Positions 17,843 to 24,315 of a DNA stretch of 64,000 bases are shown piece by piece; the stretch's first letter is position 1; each line of letters opens with the position of its first letter. The position numbers were made by a program, and so were the translations under genes. The notes beneath the pieces are model-generated. The model worked only from the letters and a program-made list of their open reading frames with translations. It did not search any database and was not told the DNA's origin. Where the stretch lies: positions 1,984,001 to 2,048,000 of the forward strand of contig NZ_CP073696.1 in NCBI RefSeq assembly GCF_025264645.1, written 5' to 3'. The DNA comes from Edaphobacter lichenicola. GTDB taxonomy: Bacteria; Acidobacteriota; Terriglobia; Terriglobales; Acidobacteriaceae.

Positions 17843-17878
17843 TTGACTGCGCGTATTTGATACGCAATACTTCTTTCC
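17843..17878 (+). promoter_or_regulatory. resolvase promoter with palindrome in spacer; probable leaderless start
   Basis: TTGACT (17843-17848) and AATACT (17866-17871) are exactly 17 bp apart, and the palindrome GCGTAT-TTG-ATACGC (17851-17865) fills the spacer. The expected transcription start is around 17878, that is, at the ATG at 17879. No Shine-Dalgarno lies before the ATG. A protein bound at the palindrome would block the promoter, so autoregulation by the resolvase or control by the XRE protein are both possible. Confidence 0.55.
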
Positions 17879-18538
17879 ATGACAAAGGCATTCGCTTACC
17901 TCAGAGTCTCGGGTAGAGGCCAGTTGGAAGGTGATGGATTCACGCGGCAGCTCGCAGCCATCAAGAAGCACGCCACCGCTAAAGGCGTCAAAATCGTCGG
18001 TATCTTCCGCGAGGAAGGCATATCAGGTACGAAGGACTTGGAGAACCGCCCTGCCCTGCAAGATTTGCTAGTGGCCCTCCATAGCAACGGAACCAAGCTG
18101 GTGCTGGTGGAGAGGCTTGACCGACTGGCAAGGGATTTGATGATTCAGGAGTCCATCATCGCGGACATGAAGCGCCACGGGTTTGAGATTGTCAGCGTTG
18201 CAGAGCCGGATTTATGCTCCGATGACCCCAGCCGCACTCTCATGCGCCAGATGCTCGGGGCGTTCGCGCAATATGAACGCGCCATCATCGTTCAAAAGCT
18301 ACGGGGAGCGCGTCAGCGCAGCCGGGTTAAGACAGGTCGCTGTGAAGGGCGCAAGCCATTTGGTACTCGTCCTGGGGAGAATGAAGTCATCGACCGCATG
18401 AAATCGCTGCGTAAAGGCGGTATGGCGGTAGATAAGATTGCAGTTGTGCTCAACACCGAACATGCAAAGCCTCGTGCGGGCGAGCGATGGTATTCAACAA
18501 GCGTCTACCGCATCCTCAAGGCCGCCGACGCCTTGTAG
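17879..18538 (+). CDS. serine recombinase of the resolvase/invertase family
   Basis: 219 aa with nucleophile Ser in FAYLRVSGRGQLEGDG (about residue 10) and the conserved regions GIFREEGISGTKDLENRPAL, LVLVERLDRLARDLMIQ and MLGAFAQYERAIIVQKLRGAR. A short C-terminal DNA-binding domain follows (EVIDRMKSLRKGGMAVDKIAVVLN, an HTH-like repeat). Size and layout fit small serine resolvases or invertases that act on short crossover sites. It is transcribed away from the large recombinase and towards the XRE gene. The start at 17879 has no ribosome-binding site and fits a leaderless message. Confidence 0.92.
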   Translation: MTKAFAYLRVSGRGQLEGDGFTRQLAAIKKHATAKGVKIVGIFREEGISGTKDLENRPALQDLLVALHSNGTKLVLVERLDRLARDLMIQESIIADMKRHGFEIVSVAEPDLCSDDPSRTLMRQMLGAFAQYERAIIVQKLRGARQRSRVKTGRCEGRKPFGTRPGENEVIDRMKSLRKGGMAVDKIAVVLNTEHAKPRAGERWYSTSVYRILKAADAL

Positions 18539-18559
18539 GGCCTCCTACGGTCCGTCACG

Positions 18560-18775
18560 CTATATCCCACGCATCAGTTGCGAAAGGGAAATCTCAAATG
18601 CTAGGGCGAGAATCTCCAGTGAACGAAGGCAAAGCTCCTTCTGTCCCCGTTCAATATTGGATATGAAGGGACGCCCCAGACCGGAGTGAACGGACAGGTA
18701 GGTTTGCGTCCAGCCCCGTTCTAGTCGGAGCTTGCGAATCCGATTGCCAACCCGTTTGCAAACGTCACCTTCCAC
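18560..18775 (-). CDS. solitary XRE-family HTH regulator (C-protein-like)
   Basis: 71 aa, almost entirely one Cro/C1-type HTH domain: GNRIRKLRLERGWTQTYLS, then SGLGRPFISNIERGQ (recognition helix region) and ELCLRSLEILALAFEISLSQLM. The size and sequence resemble the controller proteins of restriction-modification systems, but no nuclease or methylase is nearby. The frame begins with GTG at 18775, immediately after AGGGAG, so the exact start is uncertain. It converges with the resolvase (21 bp apart). Repeated CTATRGGCGACA sites begin about 20 bp upstream, which points to autoregulation. Confidence 0.88.
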   Translation of the reverse strand: MEGDVCKRVGNRIRKLRLERGWTQTYLSVHSGLGRPFISNIERGQKELCLRSLEILALAFEISLSQLMRGI

Positions 18776-18790
18776 CTCCCTAGTGTTCGC

Positions 18791-18830
18791 TGTACGCTAT
18801 GGGCGACACTTCGCCTATAGGCGACAGGCG
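18791..18830. promoter_or_regulatory. XRE operator, copy 1
   Basis: CTATGGGCGACA (18797-18808) and CTATAGGCGACA (18815-18826) are direct repeats 18 bp apart. The second overlaps the perfect 14-bp palindrome TCGCCTATAGGCGA (18811-18824). The whole 40-bp block recurs at 18912. It begins 16 bp upstream of the XRE start codon, the place expected for an autoregulatory operator. Confidence 0.65.
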
Positions 18831-18911
18831 CACCAAGTACGCCGATAGCGCCAAAAGGGGAATTGTGTTTCCCAGTATCTGCCCTGAAGAGGGAAAGTGT
18901 CCTACCTTCGT

Positions 18912-18950
18912 TGTATGCTGTCGGCGATATTTTGCCTATAGGCTACAAGC
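18912..18950. promoter_or_regulatory. XRE operator, copy 2
   Basis: Imperfect copy of the 18791 block (roughly three quarters of positions identical by eye), displaced by 121 bp: CTGTCGGCGATA (18918-18929) and CTATAGGCTACA (18936-18947), again 18 bp apart, around a GCCTATAGGC core. It lies about 110 bp upstream of the small secreted-protein gene at 19059, so the regulator may act on that gene as well as on itself. Confidence 0.55.
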
Positions 18951-19058
18951 TGCCGACCACACCCACCAAGCACTAAAGGATGTGGTGGTCGAAGAGAGCA
19001 TGACCTTGCGCAAGCATGGTTGTGTTGCCTCGTATACGCAAGGACGAGAGCCGAACCC

Positions 19059-19262
19059 ATGAAGAAAACCATCGTTGCAATTTCACTACTGTTGCTATCT
19101 CTAAGCGCAACTGCCCAGGCACCTGTGGTGGATTGTCCCGTCCATCACGTACCAGCTAATTTCACTGGCCGCACCAGGACTGACGGTTCGGGGCGAACAA
19201 CTGCATATGAGTATTGCGATGGCGGAAGCTCAAGAGGGCATTGCTTCTGGGGTCATAACTAG
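19059..19262 (+). CDS. small secreted protein, 67 aa
   Basis: The ATG at 19059 (MKKTIVAISLLLLSLSATAQA) gives a textbook Sec signal peptide cleaved after AQA, with a purine-rich AAGGACGAGAG about 8 nt upstream. The mature part of about 46 residues holds CPVHH near its start, YCDGG in the middle and HCFWGHN at its end. This Cys/His spacing could bind a metal or form a disulfide. No named family is recognised. The next gene, also secreted, starts 32 bp later and is probably cotranscribed. Confidence 0.6.
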   Translation: MKKTIVAISLLLLSLSATAQAPVVDCPVHHVPANFTGRTRTDGSGRTTAYEYCDGGSSRGHCFWGHN

Positions 19263-19294
19263 ATGAGATGCCCGTTCGAGGAGTGCAGAAAGAC

Positions 19295-20185
19295 ATGAAG
19301 CGTCTAGTAGCCTTTGCAGTTCTGATGTTCGGTTCTCTCGGATTGGTCGGTCAGCAGCAGACTAAAACAACTGTTGACAGCGAGGGGAATAAAGGGGTGA
19401 TGGACACTACGACCGGATGGACTGTGACTGCGAAGGGCGGCAAGGTGACGCATATGAGCGTCGCCGACATAACATCGGTTTGTAATGATTTGGATGACCC
19501 TCTTGCTTTAGCCGCTTTTAGAAATACGGTCGAATGGGCGGTCACGTCGGACCTTTGCGAGAATTGGGGAGAGTTGCAGCCGAAAACGCGGATCGAACAA
19601 GTACCATTTTTGCGACTGATAACCCGTCTTCTGTTGGTCACGCCACCCTCTACAGATTTTGCCCGGTACCGTGGGTTGGAGTTGAAATCAGGCGCAGAAT
19701 CGAAAACCTATGATGCCATCATCGTTCCAAATGACTTGGGACACGACGCATCTTGCACGATTGAAGAAGAAAGCCGTAATACGGAAGGAATGTTGTACAC
19801 CTATCAGTGCTCCATGAAAACCTCTTCATTCCCGGATGCGATACGCTTAAAAGACCATCTGGTCCTGCTTCTGAAGAGTCTCGATTTGGATGAAGATCAA
19901 GTCAGGGAACACGGTTTATCTGCTCATGCCCGTAGTGTGGGATATTGTGCTCCGAGTGGCGAATGCTTGGAAGACCATATCTATGTCACAGCCAAAAAAG
20001 ACTGGAAAATTCTTCAGATTGAAGCAACCCCAACTCTCACCCGAGACCCGATGGCTGACCTGTCGACGATGCAATACGGGCATCATTCAGCGATCATCGG
20101 AATCGCTTCTGATTCCGCCGACGTATCGTTCCAGATTATGTCAGTCGGACCAAACAAAGCCGCTAGTGTGGGTCACGGGAAATAA
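19295..20185 (+). CDS. hypothetical secreted protein, 296 aa
   Basis: The ATG at 19295 (MKRLVAFAVLMFGSLGLVGQQ) begins a signal peptide; an ATG at 19268 would add nine residues before it. The mature protein has a short TGWTVTAKGGKVTHMSVADI segment, four or more cysteines (CNDLDD, LCENWGE, SCTIEEE, YQCSMK), and a C-terminal region with GYCAPSGECLEDHIYVTAKKDWKI. No family recognised. Its placement after the small secreted gene and downstream of the second XRE operator copy suggests one transcription unit. Confidence 0.7.
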   Translation: MKRLVAFAVLMFGSLGLVGQQQTKTTVDSEGNKGVMDTTTGWTVTAKGGKVTHMSVADITSVCNDLDDPLALAAFRNTVEWAVTSDLCENWGELQPKTRIEQVPFLRLITRLLLVTPPSTDFARYRGLELKSGAESKTYDAIIVPNDLGHDASCTIEEESRNTEGMLYTYQCSMKTSSFPDAIRLKDHLVLLLKSLDLDEDQVREHGLSAHARSVGYCAPSGECLEDHIYVTAKKDWKILQIEATPTLTRDPMADLSTMQYGHHSAIIGIASDSADVSFQIMSVGPNKAASVGHGK

Positions 20186-20848
20186 GCTGCAACCCTGATG
20201 AGGTAGGTTTCATCCAGCGGAGTAGTGCAGCACACTTCCATGTATGCCGTATCGAATACGTCTCTGAGCTGCTAATCTCCATAGTTCAAGTACGGATAGG
20301 GGTATTAGAAGTGCCTCCTTCCTGCGTTTTCTACAGCCCTCTCCCCCTCGGGTGTCGGCAAAACCGTACTATTTGAGGGTGCCGTAGAATGCTCCAAAAC
20401 CCTATAAATGCTCGCAATTTCAGCACTCAGGGCCTCAGCTCTGGACACGTTCTCCGCGAACTGGTTCAAACTTTGAGTGCTTAGGGACACCAAACATGGC
20501 CTTGCTTCATAGCTTCATGCAAGACGTTGCAACGGCATTAGTATCTGCGGCCTGTTGTGGGTTAAACCTCTAATAAACCAGGGAATCTCGGCGCACGGTA
20601 ATTGCGTCCCTGAAGATCGGGATTGAAACAACTGCAAGAAGTAGTCGGCACGCGATGTCCAACCACATGTGGCTTGAGATGTGTATACCGACTGCAGTAA
20701 CGACGCAAATGAGACCAACGGCAAACTCGACTAGCATACGGAAGATCAGAAATGGCCGGCTATTCATCGGTTAATGTTCTCAGCTGTTGAAAAATCCGAC
20801 AAGGAAAAAGTAGCCTCATATACCCTTCCCTGCCGGATGGCATGGCGG
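20186..20848. other. gene-poor right edge of the island
   Basis: 663 bp between the secreted-protein gene and the isomerase-like operon. I see only one plausible small gene (20570-20767) and a 10-bp copy of the tRNA-Glu 3' end, GGGACACCAA, at 20484-20493. Other short frames look random. No terminator-like hairpin is evident. Confidence 0.5.
20570..20767 (-). CDS. possible two-helix membrane peptide, 65 aa
   Basis: The ATG at 20767 opens a frame with two hydrophobic stretches (FRMLVEFAVGLICVVTAVGI and DIACRLLLAVVSIPIF) and a charged end (RDAITVRRDSLVY), which is an orderly composition for a small membrane protein. There is no clear ribosome-binding site and no family. It lies at the presumed right end of the island and may be a relic. 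Confidence 0.35.
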   Translation of the reverse strand: MNSRPFLIFRMLVEFAVGLICVVTAVGIHISSHMWLDIACRLLLAVVSIPIFRDAITVRRDSLVY

Positions 20849-21745
20849 CTAGCTCTTAAGACTCCGCAGGTAGTCGGCATCCACTTTCAACGATTCCTTC
20901 CAAGGGATATCGAATGCTTCCTGTTCCACAAAAGCGTGCTGGATGTGTTGCGTCCTGGCTGCCTGAGCGAAGATGGGAACATAGTCAATGGTGCCTCGAC
21001 CCAACTCCGTCACCTTTGCGTCATGCGGATCGGCAGGAGGAGTTACTGTGAGTTTGAAGTCCTTGACGTGAAGCATCGAGATGCGGTTGGGGTTGTTCTT
21101 AAGAATTTCGACCGGATGCACGCCCGCAACGATGGCCCATCCGCAATCAAGTTCGAAGGTGACTTTCTTCGGATCCGTTAGTCGAAGCAGCTCCATATAC
21201 GGCGTCTTGCCATCGGTGACGGCGAACTCCCGTACGTGGTTGTGATAGCCGAATTGAATTCCTGCGGCAGCGGTCTTTTCGCCCATGATGTTGAACTGTT
21301 CTGCGTTGTAATGCCAATCATCGAGCGTGAATGGCGTACTCCCGGGCGCTCCTGCTGATGCGGGAGTACGATAGCCAGGGCTGGCGCAGATAATAAACTT
21401 CGCTCCAAGCTCTTTGTCGTACGCGACGATTTCATCGAAGCGTGCATGCAGATCAACAAACGGATGATGTGCACTGACACAGTGCAGATTCGCCTTGTCC
21501 AGCGCTGCGCGAACCTCCTGAGCAGTTTTCTTGGGCAGCGCGGCGGCCTCCACTTCGGTGTAGCCTGCGGCGCTCACGGCGGCTAGCGTGCCTTCAAAGT
21601 CTTCCGCCATCTGTTGCCGAACAGAGTAGAGCTGGATTCCCAAGGGTAGACCAAGGGGGTTCGCAAACATATTCCGGTCTGCCAAGCTGAGCGCGGCCAC
21701 AGCGGCAGTGGCACCTATAAATTTCCTTCGAGATATCTGTGTCAC
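20849..21745 (-). CDS. sugar phosphate isomerase/epimerase-like TIM barrel, exported (Tat-type signal)
   Basis: 298 aa. The N-terminus ISRRKFIGATAAVAALSLADR is a twin-arginine-like signal. The rest is an AP-endonuclease-2/xylose-isomerase-like TIM barrel: LPLGIQLYSVRQQMAED, GYTEVEAAALPKKTAQEVR, HCVSAHHPFVDL, FGYHNHVREFAV (metal-binding His), VTFELDCGWAIVAG and MLHVKDFKL. Such proteins in oxidoreductase operons are thought to act on 3-keto sugars or inosose-type intermediates. It is the last gene of a three-gene operon, 11 bp after the GMC oxidoreductase. Confidence 0.88.
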   Translation of the reverse strand: MTQISRRKFIGATAAVAALSLADRNMFANPLGLPLGIQLYSVRQQMAEDFEGTLAAVSAAGYTEVEAAALPKKTAQEVRAALDKANLHCVSAHHPFVDLHARFDEIVAYDKELGAKFIICASPGYRTPASAGAPGSTPFTLDDWHYNAEQFNIMGEKTAAAGIQFGYHNHVREFAVTDGKTPYMELLRLTDPKKVTFELDCGWAIVAGVHPVEILKNNPNRISMLHVKDFKLTVTPPADPHDAKVTELGRGTIDYVPIFAQAARTQHIQHAFVEQEAFDIPWKESLKVDADYLRSLKS

Positions 21746-21756
21746 ACTCTCTCCTT

Positions 21757-23328
21757 TTAAATGTTCTGTTTGTCCATCTCAGTTGCAAGATACTCCGAAG
21801 CACGCATCGACAGGGCAAGGATCGTCATCGTTGGATTCTGCCAACCTGCGCTGGTGAAGCTCGATCCGTCTACGACGAATAGATTTTTGTGATCGTGACT
21901 CTGACACCACTTATTTAGCACAGTGCGCTTTGGATCATCTCCCATGCGACAGGTTCCCACCTCGTGGATGCTGTAGCCCGGAGGGTTGGGAACAACGTTC
22001 TTCGACAGCACTTCGAACCCTGCTGCTTCGGCAACTGCGGAGCCTACCTCGACCGCGTCTTTCGCCATGTTGTATTCGTTGTCCGTATATTTTGTCTCTA
22101 CACGCAGCGCGGGAATATTCCAGGCATCTACCTTTTCTTTGTCTATCCGGACGTGGTTCTCATAGCGGCCTAGCACCTCTCCCATGATCGTCATCTGAAA
22201 GGCGCTCCCATAGTATTCGTCGAGCTTCCGCTGCAGTTCTTCGCCATAGGCCGCGAAGTTACGCGGTTCAATAGCGCCGGTGCGACTCGTCACATTCAGA
22301 GCATAGCCGCGTAGAAATTTATCGCTCTTCGTGGTGATGTTGCGGAAGCGTGGAATGATCGCCGAGCCGCCCATCAACCCTTTTGTGGCCTTTCCGTTGC
22401 GGGCTTCGGGAACCGAGCATACCACCCCGGCGCCGTAGATCTGGTCCATCAGATAGTGGCCGATGACGCCACTCGAGTTGCCAACTTTTGAATTCAGCAG
22501 CAGGCGTGTACTCTCCAACGTTCCAGCCGCCAGAACGATGACACGCGCTTTGACGCTCATCTCTCTTCGTGAGAGACGATCGACAAAGTGGCACCCATTG
22601 GGCTGGCCTGTGTTTTTATCTACTGTCAGTTCACGCACGACGGCGTTGGCGATTGAGGTGAGTTTGCCGGTCTTTTCTGCGTCCGGCAGCAGGAGATTGA
22701 CAGAGCTGGCCAGACCGTCGCGGCCGAGGGCGCGCCGCTGTTTGCAGACTGGAATATTGAAAGGCTTGCTCGCCTCAATGAATCGTCGCATCGACTCCGA
22801 CCATGGATCGTTGTCTGGGACGAAGTTACCGTTCGGCATCTGCGGAGGACCATCCATTGCACCCGCGACCTGAAAGATCTCTTCGACGCGTGAGTAGTAC
22901 TGGGATATGTCTGCGGAGCTGATCGGCCAGTCTTCTCCAAAGCCGTCGCGCGACTTTGCTTTGAACTCGTAGTCGCTGAGGCGAAACGACTGTCGCGACC
23001 AGAAGAGCGAGCGTCCACCGAAGAGGCGCACGCGAACCCAGTTGTATGGATTCGCCGCATCGAAGGTATACGGGACTTCTTTTTCGTCGACCCAAACGTT
23101 GGCATCAAAGCCGTTGGACTGGAAGACATGTTCGAGCCTGCCTGGGGGTGTAATCCCGCGGTAGGGTAGCTCATAGGCAGGCTTGCGTTCTGCATGCCTG
23201 GCAACATCAGCCACGGGACCCGCGTTCAGCATCAGGCACTTCAAACCTTTTTCGGTAAGGATCTTCGCAGCCATTCCGCCGGCGTGCCCGGAACCAATAA
23301 TCAAAACATCGAAGTTTTCGTTTTTCAT
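21757..23328 (-). CDS. GMC-family FAD oxidoreductase (sugar/glycoside dehydrogenase large subunit)
   Basis: 523 aa. The Rossmann FAD motif is at the N-terminus (DVLIIGSGHAGGMAAKILTE), RLFGGRSLFWSRQSFRLSD is the FAD-contact region, and the catalytic C-terminal parts are SIHEVGTCRMGDDPKRTV and FTSAGWQNPTMTILALS (His/Asn pair region). No signal peptide is seen. GMC subunits of gluconate-2-dehydrogenase or glucoside-3-dehydrogenase type are exported by hitch-hiking on a Tat-carrying small subunit. Such a gene lies 24 bp upstream in the same operon. Confidence 0.93.
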   Translation of the reverse strand: MKNENFDVLIIGSGHAGGMAAKILTEKGLKCLMLNAGPVADVARHAERKPAYELPYRGITPPGRLEHVFQSNGFDANVWVDEKEVPYTFDAANPYNWVRVRLFGGRSLFWSRQSFRLSDYEFKAKSRDGFGEDWPISSADISQYYSRVEEIFQVAGAMDGPPQMPNGNFVPDNDPWSESMRRFIEASKPFNIPVCKQRRALGRDGLASSVNLLLPDAEKTGKLTSIANAVVRELTVDKNTGQPNGCHFVDRLSRREMSVKARVIVLAAGTLESTRLLLNSKVGNSSGVIGHYLMDQIYGAGVVCSVPEARNGKATKGLMGGSAIIPRFRNITTKSDKFLRGYALNVTSRTGAIEPRNFAAYGEELQRKLDEYYGSAFQMTIMGEVLGRYENHVRIDKEKVDAWNIPALRVETKYTDNEYNMAKDAVEVGSAVAEAAGFEVLSKNVVPNPPGYSIHEVGTCRMGDDPKRTVLNKWCQSHDHKNLFVVDGSSFTSAGWQNPTMTILALSMRASEYLATEMDKQNI

Positions 23329-23352
23329 TGAACTTGAAGGGCCCCGAAGTTA

Positions 23353-24066
23353 CTAACGTGGATAGGTCGTGCCGGTGTGCGCTTCCTTAGAAGCACCAGG
23401 GATGTGTGCCGGAATCTTAGAGCACGCTGCACTCTCGAAATATAGATCCGGCTCGATGGGAGACCAATAAAGTCCAACCGCTGTTGCTTCCTGTGCGCCG
23501 ACTGATGGAACTTCGCTCCATGCCTTGGAGTTCACCGTAGCTTCGCGAATGTCATGGTGTGCGATGTTGACGAAATCTGCATGCGGCTCACTCGGTGGAT
23601 GGTCGCTCATCCACGTACGAAGCCACGGCTTGAGCAAGGTATCGGCTTGCTCCTTGCTGAGTTTAGCGAAGGGGAGGCTGAATTTTCTGTGCGACTCTGC
23701 GTCCAGCCAGTCCAAACCACCGCTGTATATCTTTCTGCGGGCATCCGGCGAACTCTCGATGAGGAAATCGATAAAACTTGGGGTCTCTGCCTGAATCGCG
23801 CCAGGTTTATTCCCAATCGGCGGCAGTAGAACGTCGGAGAGACGAGTGAGTGTCGCCATCTGTTGAGGGGTGAAGAAACGCAGCTCGGTTTCAACAATTC
23901 CATCGACGACTGCGGTATGAGGCTGAGGCGTCTTTGGGTTCAGCCCCAGCGTCCACGGAACAGGGGCCGGTGGCGGCGGTGCTGGATTCGCAGTCTGCTG
24001 AGACAACAAGGCTCTCGGCGCAATGCTTACCGAGACAACGGCGCGGACAAAATCACGACGCAACAT
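23353..24066 (-). CDS. gluconate 2-dehydrogenase subunit 3-like protein
   Basis: 237 aa. It has a short Tat-like N-terminus (MLRRDFVRAVVSVSIAPRAL), then FFTPQQMATLTRLSDVLLPPIGNKPGAIQAETPSF, the pattern of the subunit-3 family, and a helical body ending ESAACSKIPAHI. In known systems this small subunit carries the GMC flavoprotein across the membrane. It is the first gene of the operon with the GMC and isomerase-like genes. The cytochrome c electron acceptor of the classical complex is absent here. Confidence 0.88.
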   Translation of the reverse strand: MLRRDFVRAVVSVSIAPRALLSQQTANPAPPPPAPVPWTLGLNPKTPQPHTAVVDGIVETELRFFTPQQMATLTRLSDVLLPPIGNKPGAIQAETPSFIDFLIESSPDARRKIYSGGLDWLDAESHRKFSLPFAKLSKEQADTLLKPWLRTWMSDHPPSEPHADFVNIAHHDIREATVNSKAWSEVPSVGAQEATAVGLYWSPIEPDLYFESAACSKIPAHIPGASKEAHTGTTYPR

Positions 24067-24261
24067 GAATGCTCCTTGGTTGCCTAAAACGTTACACTGC
24101 CATACGTTCCGGCGTCCACCCGACGCTCTTTGGAGGGGTTAGCAAAATGTGTTCTAACGGTGCGCGCTACTGTTGGTCGCGTCTGCATGTGGAAACGCGG
24201 TGTAAACATGTGCGAGCCATGTCAATTGAAATTTAATTCCATTGTGCTCGTTAAAATAAAG

Positions 24262-24309
24262 AACCCGCGGCAAAGGAGAGACTGTCTCTTCGCCGCGGGT
24301 TATTTTTTT
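24262..24309. terminator. bidirectional rho-independent terminator
   Basis: Stem AACCCGCGGC (24262-24271) pairs with GCCGCGGGTT (24292-24301), and the interior GAGAGAC/GTCTCT can extend the structure. On the plus strand a T run follows (TATTTTTTTT to 24309). On the minus strand CTTTATTTTAA follows. It lies just past the stop of TonB receptor 1 and separates it from the upstream region of the GMC operon. Confidence 0.85.
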
Positions 24310-24315
24310 TCCAAA

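Larger units (their letters stand above)
14945..20493. mobile_element. putative integrated island at tRNA-Glu (about 5.5 kb; right end tentative)
   Basis: Content unlike the flanks lies between the tRNA-Glu and the sugar-isomerase operon: two serine recombinases, an unknown 200-aa protein, a solitary XRE regulator with repeated operators, small secreted proteins, and visibly AT-richer intergenic DNA. The tRNA end GGGACACCAA (14939-14948) recurs at 20484-20493, a 10-bp direct repeat that could mark the right junction. Serine recombinases normally use short crossover cores, so this repeat may be chance. The left edge is well supported by the recombinase reading into the tRNA; the right edge is a guess within 20.19-20.85 kb. 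Confidence 0.6.

Noticed and set aside
18791..18950. CRISPR-like repeat
   Set aside because: Only two blocks, imperfect and 121 bp apart with no regular spacer; better explained as operators.
18799..19062. 87-codon plus-strand frame over the XRE operators
   Set aside because: It is composed mainly of the repeated operator DNA and has no protein character or ribosome-binding site.
20305..20493. 62-codon minus-strand frame at the island edge
   Set aside because: No ribosome-binding site, no hydrophobic or domain pattern; it begins inside the candidate attachment repeat.
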